This document shows positions 27,422 to 37,635 of a stretch of 64,000 nucleotides of DNA, piece by piece. This stretch comes from Brevundimonas nasdae. Lineage in GTDB: Bacteria > Pseudomonadota > Alphaproteobacteria > Caulobacterales > Caulobacteraceae. Each line of letters starts with the position of its first letter. The stretch's first letter is position 1. A model generated the notes under the pieces. That model was not told the DNA's origin. It made no database searches and saw nothing but the letters and a program-made list of their open reading frames with translations. The stretch lies in NCBI RefSeq assembly GCF_016654005.1, contig NZ_JAEPWN010000010.1:104387-168386 (forward strand). Direction: 5' to 3'. Both the position numbers and the translations under genes were made by a program.

Positions 27422-28561
27422 ATGCCTCCCGAAGTCATCGCCCTGACCCGCCAAGTCCGCGCCCTGTGGCACCAGTTCGACTGGCTGCCGGAATGGGCTG
27501 TGATCCTGATCGTTCTGCTGGTCTTCGTCGGCGGCGGCTGGATCGTGCACAAGATCGCCTTCGAAATCCTGCGCCGGGTGGTGCGCAACAAGGATGTCTT
27601 CTGGCGCGGGGTGGTCGAGCGGGCGCGGATCAAGCTGCGCATCTTGACCATCATCATCGGCATAGGGATCGGGGTGACGGTGTCGCCGATGCACCCGGAG
27701 CCATCCGCCGACATCCGTTCGATCCTGCTGTTCCTGTCGATCCTGATCATGGGCTGGCTGGCGTCCGGGGTGCTGGACATGTGGACGGTGATGCACCTGA
27801 AGCGGTTCAACGTCGCCACGGAAGACAATCTGGTCGCCCGCAAACACCTGACCCAGACCCGCATCCTGCAGCGGGTGGCCAAGGTGGTTCTGTTCATCGT
27901 CACGGTCGGCCTGGCCCTGATGACCATCGCCGGGTTCCGACAGTGGGGCGTCAGCCTGCTGGCCTCGGCAGGCGTCGTCGGCATCATCGCCGGTCTGGCG
28001 CTTCAGCCCATCCTGACCAACATGGTGGCGGGCATCCAGATCGCCCTGACCCAGCCGATCCGCATCGACGACGCCGTGATCGTGGAGGGCGAGTGGGGCA
28101 ATGTGGAGGAGATCACCTCGACCTATGTGGTGGTCAAGCTGTGGGACTGGCGCCGGATGGTGCTGCCCCTGTCCTATTTCATCACCAAGCCCTTCCAGAA
28201 CTGGACGCGCGAGAACTCGCGCCTGCTGGGCGTGGCCTTCTTCTATGTGGACTATGAGGCGCCGGTGGACAAACTGCGCGTCGCCTATGAAGGCATCGTC
28301 CAGGCGTCGAAACACTGGGACGGCGAGGTGCAGGTGATGCAGGTGACCGACATCACCGAGCGGGTGCTGCAGCTTCGGTGCCTGGCCAGCGCGCGGTCCG
28401 CCGGGGTGGCTTTCGATCTGCGCTGCGAAATCCGCGAGAAGCTGATGGCCTATATGCGCGATCATTGCCGCGAGGCCCTGCCGCGGGATCGTCTGGAATG
28501 GCCGCAAGGGGAGGCGGTGGCGCGCCCGCCTATTCCGCCAGCGCCTGCTGACCCAGCCTGA
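27422..28561 (+). CDS. MscS family mechanosensitive ion channel
   Basis: Small-conductance mechanosensitive channel homologue in the inner membrane that would open under hypo-osmotic stress. It is 379 aa: five hydrophobic segments in the first 190 residues, the pore-lining Gly/Ala-rich helix near ASAGVVGIIAGLALQPILTNM, then the MscS beta domain (IRIDDAVIVEGEWGNVEEI, TYVVVKLWD). It is not a usual dcw gene; it lies 91 bases after murG in the same direction and could share transcription. Its 3' end overlaps the convergent hypothetical gene by 32 bases. Confidence 0.9.
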   Translation: MPPEVIALTRQVRALWHQFDWLPEWAVILIVLLVFVGGGWIVHKIAFEILRRVVRNKDVFWRGVVERARIKLRILTIIIGIGIGVTVSPMHPEPSADIRSILLFLSILIMGWLASGVLDMWTVMHLKRFNVATEDNLVARKHLTQTRILQRVAKVVLFIVTVGLALMTIAGFRQWGVSLLASAGVVGIIAGLALQPILTNMVAGIQIALTQPIRIDDAVIVEGEWGNVEEITSTYVVVKLWDWRRMVLPLSYFITKPFQNWTRENSRLLGVAFFYVDYEAPVDKLRVAYEGIVQASKHWDGEVQVMQVTDITERVLQLRCLASARSAGVAFDLRCEIREKLMAYMRDHCREALPRDRLEWPQGEAVARPPIPPAPADPA

Positions 28562-28952
28562 CGGCATCATCCAGCGACATTGTGTCGGTCGGCTTCTGGC
28601 TTGCGCAGGCGACGGCCAGAAGCTCGGCGGCATCCCCGCCCGGTGCGGCAGGATAGGCGGGGGCGTTATCCGGCGTGGCGGGGCCTTCGGTTCCGTCGGC
28701 GCGCAGGGAGGAAAAGTCTAGCCGGTCCGCCGTCATGGCCCGGCAGTCGAACGCCCACCGTGACCAGCCCCCGACATAGAGAACGTCGCCGACCTTGAAC
28801 CCCGTTTCGGTCACCTGAAGCTCGCGCATCCGGGCGATGTCGCCGTCGCGTGCGATGGAGTTCACATCGGCATAGATGGCGAAGCGGCCGACGCCGACGG
28901 GCACCAAAGCAGGACTGGGATCGGCCAGCAAGGCCAGCATCAGGGTGATCAT
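28530..28952 (-). CDS. Hypothetical protein, 140 aa, in the smc operon
   Basis: Begins with a short hydrophobic stretch ([16 protein letters not shown]) that may be a signal peptide, then a compact domain with [16 protein letters not shown] and [19 protein letters not shown], reminiscent of small surface or periplasmic proteins, and an acidic Ala/Pro-rich second half. Two cysteines remain. The ATG overlaps the smc TGA (ATGA), so it is translationally coupled to smc. No family is recognised with certainty. Confidence 0.7.
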   Translation of the reverse strand: MITLMLALLADPSPALVPVGVGRFAIYADVNSIARDGDIARMRELQVTETGFKVGDVLYVGGWSRWAFDCRAMTADRLDFSSLRADGTEGPATPDNAPAYPAAPGGDAAELLAVACASQKPTDTMSLDDAVRLGQQALAE

Positions 28953-31900
28953 GCGACCAGGGTCTCGGCTTGATTCAGGTCCACGCTGACCAGCTGGCTC
29001 ATGCCGCGTTCGGGCATGGTGACGCCGTACAGGCGGTCCATCCGGCTCATGGTCACCGGATTGTGGGTGATGACGATGAAGCGGGTGTCGGTGCGCGAGC
29101 GCATTTCGTGCAGCATCCGGCAGAAGCGGTCGACGTTGGCGTCGTCCAGCGGGGCGTCCACCTCGTCCAGCACGCAGACGGGCGCCGGGTTGGCCAGGAA
29201 GACGCCGAAGATCAGGGCCGCCGCCGTCAGGGCCTGCTCGCCGCCGCTCATCAGCGACATGACCGACAGGCGCTTGCCGGGCGGGCAGGCGTAAATCTCC
29301 AGACCCGCCTCTAGCGGATCGTCGCTTTCGACCAGTTTCAGTTCGGCCTGGCCGCCGCCGAACAGGGCCTCGAACAGGGTCTTGAAGTTGGTGTTGATGA
29401 CATCGAAGGCGGCGACCAGACGTTCGCGGCCCTCGGCGTTCAGCTCGTCGATCCCGTCGCGCAGCTTGGCGATCGCCTGGGTCAGGTCGATGCGCTCGGA
29501 CTTCATGCTCTGCAGGCGGTCGCCGTATTCCACGGCCTCGTCCTCGGCGCGCAGGTTGACGGCGCCCAGGGCTTCGCGCTCGCGCTCCAGTCCGTAAAGC
29601 AGGTTCTCGGCCCCCGCCGCATCCGGCGGGCGGGCGATGGCGTCGTCGGTCAGCTTCTGGCCCAGCTCCTCCGGCGACATCTGGGCGGTGTCTCGGACGG
29701 TGGCTTCCGCTTCGGTCAGTTTTTCGGCGGCGGCCTCGGCGCGGGCGGCCAGTCCGGCGCGGGCCTCGCGGGCCTGCGACGCAGCGGTGTCGGCGGCGCG
29801 TGAGGCGCGGTCTGCGTCGCCCGCCGTCGTGTCGGCCAGGGCCATCGCGTCGGACGAGGCCTGTTTACGCTGCTCGGCCGCAGTCAGCGTGTCCAGCAGC
29901 TTGGCGCGCTGTTCGGCGAAGCCCTGCGGCGCGACCTCGGCCTGTTTCAGCAGGGCGGCGGTCTTTTCGGCGTCTTTCGCTAGGGCCGTGATGCGGGCGG
30001 TGCTGTCTTTCGAGCGGCTGACCCAGCCGTCGCGCGCGCGGTTCAGGCCGCCCAGGCGCTGTTCGCGGCCCTGACGGTCGCGGGCCTCGGCGTCGCGATC
30101 GGAGCGGGCCGTCTGGGCGGCGGTGCGGGCCGCATCCGCGGCGGATCGGGCGGCGGTCAGCTCGTCACGCAGACCGGCGACGGTTTCGGACGGAGCGTCG
30201 ACGCCTTGCGCGGCTTCCAGAGCGGCGCGGGCCTCGGCCACCTCGACGTCGAGGCGGGTCACAGTGTCGTCCAGCGCCTGCGCCCGGGCTTCGCGGCGGG
30301 TCTGTTCGCGGGCCAGGTTCTCGACGCGGTCGCGGGCGGCGGTCACGGCCTTGTCGGCGGCGAAGGGTTTCAGGCGGGCGGCCTTCACCGCTTCCTCGGC
30401 GGCGCGGAAGGCGTCGGTGGCGGATTTCTGGGCCGCTTGGGCCTGATCCAGCGCCGGCTTGCCCTTGTCGATTTCGGCTTCCAGTTCGGCCAGGCGCGTG
30501 CGCTGCGCCAGACGGACGGCGGCGGGGCGCGGCGCCTCGGCGCGGCTGACGAAACCATCCCAGCGATAGAGGTCGCCCTCGGTCGTCACCAGACGGGCGC
30601 CGGGCGGCAGAGCCTGCGCCAGTTGCGCGGCCTCAGCCCTGGCCGCGACGCCGCACAGGGCGAGCCGGGCGGTCAACTGATCCGGGGCCTGCACATGGGC
30701 CGACAAAGGCGTGACGCCCGCAGGCCATGTGGGAACTGGCGCATCCGCCCCGCCCCAATAGGCGGCGGCGCGGGCGTCCAGCGCGGCGTCCAGATCGTCG
30801 CCCAGGGCGGCGGCGAGGGCGGCTTCATAGCCTTTGTCGGCGCGCACCCTGTCCAGCGCAGGCGGGTGGTCGCGCTTGCCAGTGACCAGCAGTTGGGCCA
30901 AACCCCGCGCCTCGGTCTGCAGGCGGCCCAGACGGTCCTCGGCTGCGCGGGCGGCGGTGCGGGCGTCCTGCTCCGTGCGGGCCAATTCGCCGCGTCGAGC
31001 CTCGGCGGCCTCGACGGCTTCGCGGGCGGCGGACAGATCGGCCTGCGCCGTCTCCAGCGCCTGACGGGCCGTCTCCAGTTCTGGCGTCTCCAACGGACCC
31101 AGGGCCTCACGTTCGCGCCTGGCCTGGTCGAACTGGCCGGTCACGCGCGACAGGCGGGCCTCGGCGTCGCGTTTGCGCGCGGCCTCGGCGGCAGCGCGGG
31201 CCTCAACGGCGGCCAGGGTTCCGGCCAGACGCTCGACCTCGGCGTCGGCGGCCTTGCGCGAGTCCTCGGCGGCGGCCAGCGCCTTGTCCAGTTCGGGGCC
31301 GCGCTCGGGTGCTGCGGCGATCTCGGCCTTCAATCGGGTCAGTTCATGATCCAGCCGATCCAGTTCGCGTCTGGCGTCGGCGGCCATATTGTCTTCGCGT
31401 TCAGCGTCGGCGGCGATGCGGGCGGCCTCGGCCTTCAGCCGGTCCACCTCGGCCCGGGCGGCCTGTTCTGCCATGTCCAACCGGTCGCGCTCCAGACTGG
31501 CGCGGTGCAGCAGGGCGGAGGCGACGGCGTCCTCCTCCCGCGCGGGCTTAAGGGCTTCCTGAGCGGCGAGTGCAGCGGTTTGGGCCGCGGCGGCGGCGGT
31601 CGTGGTTTCGGCAACGGCGCGGTCGGCGTCGCGCAGTTCGGCGGCGGCGGCCTCGGCAGCCAGCCTGGCGTCGTTCCAGCGGACGTACAGCAAGGCGGCC
31701 TGCAGGGCGCGGATCTCGGCGGAGATCTTCTTGTATTTCTCGGCCTGCCGCGCCTCGCGCTTCAGGCGGTTCAGCGCCGTCTCCAGTTCGCGGCCGATGT
31801 CGTCCAGGCGCTCCAGATTGGTCTCGGCGGCCTTCAGGCGCAGTTCGGCCTCATGCCTGCGGGTGTGCAGACCGGCGACCCCGCCCGCCTCTTCCAGAAT

Positions 31901-32386
31901 GCGACGACGGTTCTGGGGCTTGGCGGCGATCAGTTCCGAAATCTGGCCCTGACGCACCAGGGCGGGCGAGTTGGCGCCGGTCGAGGCGTCGGCGAACAGC
32001 AGCTGGACGTCGCGGGCGCGGACCTCCTTGCCGTTGATGCGATAGGTCGAGCCCTGGCCCCGGTCGATGCGGCGCGACACCTCCAGAATTGGGCTGTCGG
32101 TGAAGGGCTGGGGCGCGCGGCGTTGGGCGTTGTCGATGGTCAGCTGGACTTCGGCATGACTGCGCGGGGGTCGTCCCGCAGCGCCTGCGAAGATGACGTC
32201 GTCCATGCCCTGGCCGCGCATGGCCTTGGCCGAGTTGGCGCCCATGACCCAGCGCAGGCTTTCAAGGACGTTGGATTTGCCGCAGCCGTTCGGCCCGACG
32301 ATCCCGGTCAGGCCGGATTCAATATGCACTTCCGCCGGGTCGACGAACGACTTGAAGCCGACGAGCCGGAGGCGCTGGAACTGCAT
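28949..32386 (-). CDS. smc: Chromosome segregation protein SMC
   Basis: ATPase of the bacterial condensin that compacts and separates origins, working with ScpA/ScpB. The 1145-aa protein has the full SMC plan: N-terminal head with Walker [10 protein letters not shown] (about 32-40), a long Ala/Glu/Arg-rich coiled coil, a hinge around 500-640, a returning coiled coil, and a C-terminal head with the ABC signature [14 protein letters not shown] and Walker [17 protein letters not shown]. It lies 12 bases downstream of a DsbA-like gene in a leftward operon. Confidence 0.97.
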   Translation of the reverse strand: MQFQRLRLVGFKSFVDPAEVHIESGLTGIVGPNGCGKSNVLESLRWVMGANSAKAMRGQGMDDVIFAGAAGRPPRSHAEVQLTIDNAQRRAPQPFTDSPILEVSRRIDRGQGSTYRINGKEVRARDVQLLFADASTGANSPALVRQGQISELIAAKPQNRRRILEEAGGVAGLHTRRHEAELRLKAAETNLERLDDIGRELETALNRLKREARQAEKYKKISAEIRALQAALLYVRWNDARLAAEAAAAELRDADRAVAETTTAAAAAQTAALAAQEALKPAREEDAVASALLHRASLERDRLDMAEQAARAEVDRLKAEAARIAADAEREDNMAADARRELDRLDHELTRLKAEIAAAPERGPELDKALAAAEDSRKAADAEVERLAGTLAAVEARAAAEAARKRDAEARLSRVTGQFDQARREREALGPLETPELETARQALETAQADLSAAREAVEAAEARRGELARTEQDARTAARAAEDRLGRLQTEARGLAQLLVTGKRDHPPALDRVRADKGYEAALAAALGDDLDAALDARAAAYWGGADAPVPTWPAGVTPLSAHVQAPDQLTARLALCGVAARAEAAQLAQALPPGARLVTTEGDLYRWDGFVSRAEAPRPAAVRLAQRTRLAELEAEIDKGKPALDQAQAAQKSATDAFRAAEEAVKAARLKPFAADKAVTAARDRVENLAREQTRREARAQALDDTVTRLDVEVAEARAALEAAQGVDAPSETVAGLRDELTAARSAADAARTAAQTARSDRDAEARDRQGREQRLGGLNRARDGWVSRSKDSTARITALAKDAEKTAALLKQAEVAPQGFAEQRAKLLDTLTAAEQRKQASSDAMALADTTAGDADRASRAADTAASQAREARAGLAARAEAAAEKLTEAEATVRDTAQMSPEELGQKLTDDAIARPPDAAGAENLLYGLEREREALGAVNLRAEDEAVEYGDRLQSMKSERIDLTQAIAKLRDGIDELNAEGRERLVAAFDVINTNFKTLFEALFGGGQAELKLVESDDPLEAGLEIYACPPGKRLSVMSLMSGGEQALTAAALIFGVFLANPAPVCVLDEVDAPLDDANVDRFCRMLHEMRSRTDTRFIVITHNPVTMSRMDRLYGVTMPERGMSQLVSVDLNQAETLVA

Positions 32387-32398
32387 GGACCTAGAGCG

Positions 32399-33004
32399 TC
32401 ACCGACGCAGCAGCGGGTCGATGGCGGCGGACAGGCCCGCAAAGGACACGTCCGTGACCCGGCGGCCATTGACGAACAGGGCAGGCGTGCCGTCGACGCC
32501 AGCCGCGACGGCGCCGTTCACCTGAGCCTCCAGTGCGGCGGCGGTGGCCGGCTCGTTGAGGCAGGCGCTGATCTCGTCCCGCGTGCGGCCCGACGCCGCC
32601 ACCCCGCGTTCGAAATAGGGGCCGGTTCCCGTCGTCGGCAGGGCCGATTGGGCGGCGAAGAAGGCGTCGATGGTGGCGAAGAACTTGCCCGGCGCGGCGC
32701 ACTGGGCCACGCCTGCAGCCGCCTGTGCGACATTGACCGGCGGCGTCGGCAGGGTGCGATAGACGAAACGCACCTCGCCCCGGTCGATGTAGCGGGCCTT
32801 GAGTGCAGGCAGGACGTGGTCATGCCAGTCCGCGCAGTGCGAACAGGTCAGCGAGGCGTATTCGATGACCGTGACCTTGGCCGTGGACTGGCCCAGGACA
32901 TGGTCCGCCGCCGTCACCGGCGGCGGAGGCGCGTCGGCGGCAAAGGCAGGCGCCGCCACAAGGGCGAGAGCAACCGACAGTCCCGTCAACGCGCGCTTCA
33001 TCAT
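32399..33004 (-). CDS. DsbA-family thiol-disulfide protein (periplasmic)
   Basis: A 201-aa exported thioredoxin-fold protein. Residues 1-22 are a signal peptide (APAFA-A). The active-site motif is CSHC in ASLTCSHCADW, with the cis-Pro loop in GVDGTPALFVNG. The fold corresponds to the single-domain DsbA/thioredoxin_4 family that oxidises or isomerises exported proteins. It lies one base after the paralogue at 33006-33650 and probably arose by tandem duplication. Confidence 0.88.
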   Translation of the reverse strand: MMKRALTGLSVALALVAAPAFAADAPPPPVTAADHVLGQSTAKVTVIEYASLTCSHCADWHDHVLPALKARYIDRGEVRFVYRTLPTPPVNVAQAAAGVAQCAAPGKFFATIDAFFAAQSALPTTGTGPYFERGVAASGRTRDEISACLNEPATAAALEAQVNGAVAAGVDGTPALFVNGRRVTDVSFAGLSAAIDPLLRR

Positions 33005-33005
33005 C

Positions 33006-33650
33006 TTACTTGGCCAGGGCTGCGTCGATGGCGGCCGACAGGTCGGCCAGGCTGGCGCCTTCGCCGCCCGGCGAGATCACCTGGGTGTCGTTGACGTAGA
33101 AGGCCGGGGTGCCGGTCACGCCCTGGGCCCGGGCGGCCTGAACGCGCTTCTCCATGGCGGCGACGGCGTTCTTGTCCGTGACGCACTGGTTGAACTGCTC
33201 TTCCGACAGGCCAGCCGCCTGGGCGGTGCGCAGCAGCCATTCGCGCGGCGAGGTGGTGATCATCTCCTGCTGAGTCTTCATCAGCTGGTGGACGACGTCG
33301 AAATACTTGTCCGGGCCGGCGCAGCGCGCGACCAGGAAGCCGGCGGTGGCGGCGTCGACCGGCGGGGTCGGCAGTTCGCGGAAGATGTAGCGGACCTTGC
33401 CCGTGTCGACATATTTGGCCTTGAACGCCGGGTAGGTGTTCTCTTGCCAGATGGCGCAGTGCGGGCAGGTGACCGAGGCGTATTCGACCACGGTGACCTT
33501 GGCGCCTTCAGCCGCGCCCTGGGCCATGTCGCCTTCAGCCGCGCCCTTGGCGCCGCCGCCGCAGGCGGCCAGGGCCATGGTCGCCATGGCGGCGCCGGTG
33601 ATGGCCGCGCGGCGGCTCATGCGGGCGAAGCGTGATTCAGTCTGGGCCAT
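33006..33650 (-). CDS. DsbA-family thiol-disulfide lipoprotein
   Basis: A 214-aa paralogue of the downstream gene with active site CPHC (ASVTCPHCAIW) and cis-Pro segment GVTGTPAFYVND. The N-terminus differs: twin arginines (MSRRAAITGA) and a lipobox LAAC with Cys30 as the likely lipidated residue, so it may be membrane-tethered and Tat-exported, an inference. AAGGAAG precedes ATG 33650; a longer frame from 33704 is rejected. In alphaproteobacteria such Dsb proteins are often found beside smc. Confidence 0.87.
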   Translation of the reverse strand: MAQTESRFARMSRRAAITGAAMATMALAACGGGAKGAAEGDMAQGAAEGAKVTVVEYASVTCPHCAIWQENTYPAFKAKYVDTGKVRYIFRELPTPPVDAATAGFLVARCAGPDKYFDVVHQLMKTQQEMITTSPREWLLRTAQAAGLSEEQFNQCVTDKNAVAAMEKRVQAARAQGVTGTPAFYVNDTQVISPGGEGASLADLSAAIDAALAK

Positions 33651-33746
33651 GTGACTTCCTTGATCGGAGCGTTGCCGGATGATCGCGCGATTCCCCTGGA
33701 ACAACGCAATCCATGATTAGTCGAGAACAGGTGCGGCGAAGTTTTG

Positions 33747-34298
33747 TCAATCTTGACTGTTTGGGCGCGACATCGCCGCACGGCCCAACTTGGCCAGGGC
33801 GGCCTTCAGTTCGTCAGGCGCGGAGGCGATGGAGGCGGCCAGGTCGGCCTCTGCGGCGGCGGACAGGGGCGGGGGCTTGGGCGCGCGTTTGGGGCGTTCG
33901 ATGGCCTTGACCGGCGGCTTGATCGGCCCCTGGGCGATGCGCAGCTTGCCCACGGTTCCTTCGCCCAGGAACAGGTTCACCTTGGCCAGGATTTCCTCGG
34001 ACTGGTGCTGGACCAGCAGGGCGGCGGCGCTGACGACGCGAAGCTCCAAAATGCCGGGCTGGCCCGCGCGGCCCTTGATGATGTTCTTGGGCGAGGTGAT
34101 CCGCGCCAGCCGTTCGCCGACAATCTCGATCCACAACGGCTCCAGGGCGCTGGCGCTGCGTCCGAACTGGGCGTCCAGCTTCTTGATCAGGGGCGTCAGG
34201 GCCTTGCCCGCGCGGGGCGCGACGCGGGGCACCGGGCGGGTGCGGCGGCGAGACAGAATCTCGCGGACCTCGGCGTCTGTGGGCAGGGTGCGGCGCAT
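33747..34298 (-). CDS. DUF721 (DciA-like) protein
   Basis: A 183-aa protein with a DUF721 domain: LIKKLDAQFGRSASALEPLWIEIVGERLARITSP and a conserved beta-rich segment through LELRVVSAAALLVQHQSEEIL, then a disordered Pro/Lys region and a final helix. DciA proteins are the ancestral loaders of the replicative helicase DnaB; whether this protein does that here is inferred from family. It is divergent from mutY (20 bases between start codons) and heads the leftward run dciA-dsbA-dsbA-smc. Confidence 0.83.
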   Translation of the reverse strand: MRRTLPTDAEVREILSRRRTRPVPRVAPRAGKALTPLIKKLDAQFGRSASALEPLWIEIVGERLARITSPKNIIKGRAGQPGILELRVVSAAALLVQHQSEEILAKVNLFLGEGTVGKLRIAQGPIKPPVKAIERPKRAPKPPPLSAAAEADLAASIASAPDELKAALAKLGRAAMSRPNSQD

Positions 34299-34318
34299 AG
34301 GCCTATATAGCCCGACCG

Positions 34319-35353
34319 ATGCCTGACGTCTCCCTGATCCGATCTGAACTGCTCGCCTGGTACGACGCCCACGCGCGAAGCCTGCCGTGGCGCGCGCCGC
34401 CGGGGGCGGGGACGCGGACCGAACCTTATCGCGTCTGGCTGTCCGAGGTGATGCTGCAGCAGACGACAGTGCCGCACGCCACGCCCTATTTCCATGATTT
34501 CACCCGCCGCTGGCCGACGGTGTCGGACCTGGCCGCCGCGCCGGATGCAGAGGTGATGGCGGCGTGGGCTGGGCTTGGCTATTACGCCCGCGCTCGAAAC
34601 CTGCTGGCCTGCGCGCGGGCGGTGGCCAGCGACCACGGCGGGGTGTTCCCGGATACGGAGGCCGGGCTGCTGGCCCTGCCCGGCGTGGGCGCCTACACCG
34701 CCGCTGCCGTGGCCTCGATCGCCTTCGACCGCGCGGCCAATGTGGTGGACGGCAATGTCGAGCGGGTGATGGCGCGGCTGTTTGCGGTCGAGACGCCGCT
34801 GCCCGCCGCAAGGCCGGAACTGAAGCGGCTGGCGGGTCAATTCATTACGGATGACCGACCCGGCGATTGGGCGCAGGCGCTGATGGATCTGGGGGCGACG
34901 GTGTGTCGTCCCAAGTCGCCGACATGCGGCGTCTGTCCTTTGACCGATCAGTGTCTAGGCTTTGCGGGCGGTGCGCCTGAGCGATTTCCGATCAAGACGA
35001 AGAAGGCCGAGCGGCCGCATCGTCAGGGCGTGGCCTTCGTGATGATCGACGCCGAGGGGCGGGTGGCGCTGGAGCGACGGCCGGACAAGGGGCTGCTGGG
35101 CGGCATGATGGGCCTGCCCACCAGCGATTGGTCCGCCAGCCCGACGGGCGCCCCGCCTGTCGCCGCCGACTGGCGCGAGGCCGGGGCGGTGGAGCACGTC
35201 TTCACCCATTTCAGCCTGACCCTGAGCGTGCGGACGGCGCGGGTAGAAGGCGGCGGCGACTATGAATGGATGACCGTCGAGGCGGCGCGCGCCGCCTTGC
35301 CGACCGTCTTCGCCAAGGCGCTGGACCGGGCGGGCGAACCGGCCCTGATCTGA
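34319..35353 (+). CDS. mutY: A/G-specific adenine glycosylase
   Basis: Base-excision enzyme that removes adenine mispaired with 8-oxoguanine. It is 344 aa: helix-hairpin-helix glycosylase core with VMLQQTTVPHATPYF, the hairpin and catalytic Asp region LPGVGAYTAAAVASIAF followed by VVDGNVERVMARL, the [4Fe-4S] cluster motif C-X6-C-X2-C-X5-C (CRPKSPTCGVCPLTDQC), and a C-terminal NUDIX-like domain that recognises 8-oxoG. It ends 7 bases from the convergent glucosidase gene. Confidence 0.96.
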   Translation: MPDVSLIRSELLAWYDAHARSLPWRAPPGAGTRTEPYRVWLSEVMLQQTTVPHATPYFHDFTRRWPTVSDLAAAPDAEVMAAWAGLGYYARARNLLACARAVASDHGGVFPDTEAGLLALPGVGAYTAAAVASIAFDRAANVVDGNVERVMARLFAVETPLPAARPELKRLAGQFITDDRPGDWAQALMDLGATVCRPKSPTCGVCPLTDQCLGFAGGAPERFPIKTKKAERPHRQGVAFVMIDAEGRVALERRPDKGLLGGMMGLPTSDWSASPTGAPPVAADWREAGAVEHVFTHFSLTLSVRTARVEGGGDYEWMTVEAARAALPTVFAKALDRAGEPALI

Positions 35354-35360
35354 ACGGACC

Positions 35361-37508
35361 TCAGCGCAGGGTCCGCACCGACAGATTGCCGCGCTTGTGC
35401 CTGGGCACGACCACGGCCCGACCGTCCACATGGCGGAAGTTCAGATCGACGATGGCGTCGCCGATCTCCAGGCCTGTGATGTCCAGCCGCTCCAGCCCTG
35501 ACGGCAGGACCGGATCGGTCATGTTGATGGTTCCGCTCCAGGCGTCGATGGACAGGCCCAGCGAGGCCTGCAGCATCAGAAAGACGGACCCCGCCGCCCA
35601 GGCTTGCGGCAGGCAGGCGACCGGATAGGCGATGGGCGGCTCGCCCGGCTCACGCGGGAAGCCGCAGAACAGTTCGGGCAGGCGCAGGTGGAAATGGGCG
35701 GCGGCGGCGTAGATTTCGGCCAGAATCTCGGCCACGGCGGCGCGCTCGCCGTAACCGGCCATGCCGGCCGCCGCCATGGCCGTGTCGTGAGGCCAGACCG
35801 AGCCGTTGTGATAGCTCATCGGATTGAACCGCGCCTGGCCCAGCTCCAGCGTGCGGATGCCCCAGCCGGTGCGGAACTCGGCGGTCAGCAGGCGTTTGGT
35901 GACGCGCCGTGCGCGCTCCACCGACGGCAGGCCGGTGAACAGCAGATGTCCCGCATTGGAGGCGATGGCGCGGCACTGCTGGCCGTCGCCATCCAGGGCG
36001 ATGGCGTAGAAGCCTTCGTCCTCCATCCAGAACTGATCCTCAACCAGTTGGCGGACCTGTTCGGCGCGCGCCCGCCAGTCGGCGGCGCGGTCGTCGCCCA
36101 GCCGCTCGCCCAGATCGCCCAGCGCCTTCCAGGCCGCGAAGGCGTAGCCCTGGACCTCCAGCAGAGCGATGGGGCCCTTGGGAAAATGGCCGTCGGCGTG
36201 GAAGATCGAATCTTCTGAATCCTTCCACCCCTGGTTCGACAGGCCCGTGTCGGCGCCGCGCTGATAGTCGATCAGGCCGTCGCCGTTGCTGTCGCCATAG
36301 TCGCGCATCCATTCAGACGCCGCGATCAGATTGGGCCACAACTTGCGGATCAGGTTCAGGTCGCCCGTGCGGTTGGCGTAGGCGCCCGCCAGCGCCACGA
36401 ACAGGCAGGTGGTGTCCACGCCGCCGTAGTAGAGGGCGAACGGCACCTCATGCAGGGCGCTCATCTCGCCGCCGCGCGTCTCGTGCATGATCTTGCCGGG
36501 CTGGCTGTCCTGATAGAGCGAGGTTTCGGTCGCCTGTCGGCTGGCCAGATAGGTCAGGACCCCCTTGGCCAGGGACGGGTCCAGCCACAGCATCTGCCAG
36601 GCGGCGATGATGCCGTCACGCCCGAAGGGGGTCGAGAACCAGGGCGTGCCTGCATAGGGATAGGGGCCTGTCGGCAGGTCGGTGGTCAGCAGGGCCATGT
36701 CGGCGCGCGACTGATCCAGCCAGTCGTTGAAGCGGGGACTGCGCGGGCCGCGCACCGAGGCGCCGCGTCGACGCTTCGCCCGCATGGCGATCCGGGCATG
36801 GACGGCGTTGAGCCGCCAGCGCTGCGCGTCCGGCGCCTCGCAGGCGTCCAGACCGCACTCGACATAGAGGTCCACGGTCTTGCCCTTGGGCAGGCTGAAC
36901 ATGAACTCGGCGCGCTGGCCGGTCAGGCGCGCAGGCGGTTCAGAGAAGGACAGGCAACTGTGGCGCTCCACCTTGTCGAGGCCGGTGTAGCGGAAGGTGA
37001 CGCGGCGCCCGTCCATGGTCGGCGCATGGACCGTTCCCCGCCTGGCCCGAGGCGTGCCGCGCACCTGGAAGATGTCGGCGAAGTCGACGCCGAAATCGAA
37101 GGCCAGCGGCAGCAGGACGTCCTCCATGCCGTGATTGACCATCTGGATGCGCTCGAACATCCGTTCGTCCCACAGGAAGCGCCGCCGCTCGATATGCAGC
37201 ACGCCCGCCGGCGCAGAGCGCCCGCCCATCGGGGGCAGGGGGCGGTTGGTCGAATGGCAGGAGAAGAAGACATTGTCCTGACTGACGCCCGAGGACAGGC
37301 GCGACGGCCGCGCCAGACCGACTGTCATGACCCAGCGCGACAGGACGCGGGTGTCGTGGGCGAACAATCCGTCCGCCCCGCCCTTCATGTCGCCCCAGCC
37401 GTCGGCGACCAGAAAGACATCGCCTTCCTTCAGGGCCATCAGCTGTTCGAGGCCAGAGGCCTCAACGGTTTCACCCGCCGTCATCTGGGTGGAATAGGCG
37501 TCGTCCAT
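35361..37508 (-). CDS. Amylo-alpha-1,6-glucosidase / glycogen debranching-type protein
   Basis: A 715-aa cytoplasmic glycoside hydrolase-like protein with an N-terminal debranching domain (DGWGDMKGGADGLFAHDTR, WDERMFERI) and a C-terminal (alpha/alpha)6 toroid (TPWFSTPFGRDGIIAAWQ, NQGWKDSEDSIFHADG, YHNGSVWPHDTAMAA). It probably acts on glycogen-like alpha-glucan or a related oligosaccharide. Together with the GT4 gene just upstream (128 bases) it forms a carbohydrate pair. No glgA/B/C/P or trehalose genes are nearby, so the pathway is uncertain. Confidence 0.86.
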   Translation of the reverse strand: MDDAYSTQMTAGETVEASGLEQLMALKEGDVFLVADGWGDMKGGADGLFAHDTRVLSRWVMTVGLARPSRLSSGVSQDNVFFSCHSTNRPLPPMGGRSAPAGVLHIERRRFLWDERMFERIQMVNHGMEDVLLPLAFDFGVDFADIFQVRGTPRARRGTVHAPTMDGRRVTFRYTGLDKVERHSCLSFSEPPARLTGQRAEFMFSLPKGKTVDLYVECGLDACEAPDAQRWRLNAVHARIAMRAKRRRGASVRGPRSPRFNDWLDQSRADMALLTTDLPTGPYPYAGTPWFSTPFGRDGIIAAWQMLWLDPSLAKGVLTYLASRQATETSLYQDSQPGKIMHETRGGEMSALHEVPFALYYGGVDTTCLFVALAGAYANRTGDLNLIRKLWPNLIAASEWMRDYGDSNGDGLIDYQRGADTGLSNQGWKDSEDSIFHADGHFPKGPIALLEVQGYAFAAWKALGDLGERLGDDRAADWRARAEQVRQLVEDQFWMEDEGFYAIALDGDGQQCRAIASNAGHLLFTGLPSVERARRVTKRLLTAEFRTGWGIRTLELGQARFNPMSYHNGSVWPHDTAMAAAGMAGYGERAAVAEILAEIYAAAAHFHLRLPELFCGFPREPGEPPIAYPVACLPQAWAAGSVFLMLQASLGLSIDAWSGTINMTDPVLPSGLERLDITGLEIGDAIVDLNFRHVDGRAVVVPRHKRGNLSVRTLR

Positions 37509-37635
37509 CAGGTCTCTCCGCCGTTATTGAGGCCTTGGCCGAGCGTTTCATCCAAATGCGGCGCTGACGGGCCGCTTGATCATTCAAATGAAACAGGCGG
37601 CTGAGGGTTCATCCTCGCCGCCCGATTTTCGAGCT

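Noticed and set aside
30206..33094. A 962-codon open frame on the plus strand
   Set aside because: Antisense to smc and dsbA-like genes; Gly/Arg/Gln-rich translation with no domain, a typical shadow in high-GC DNA.
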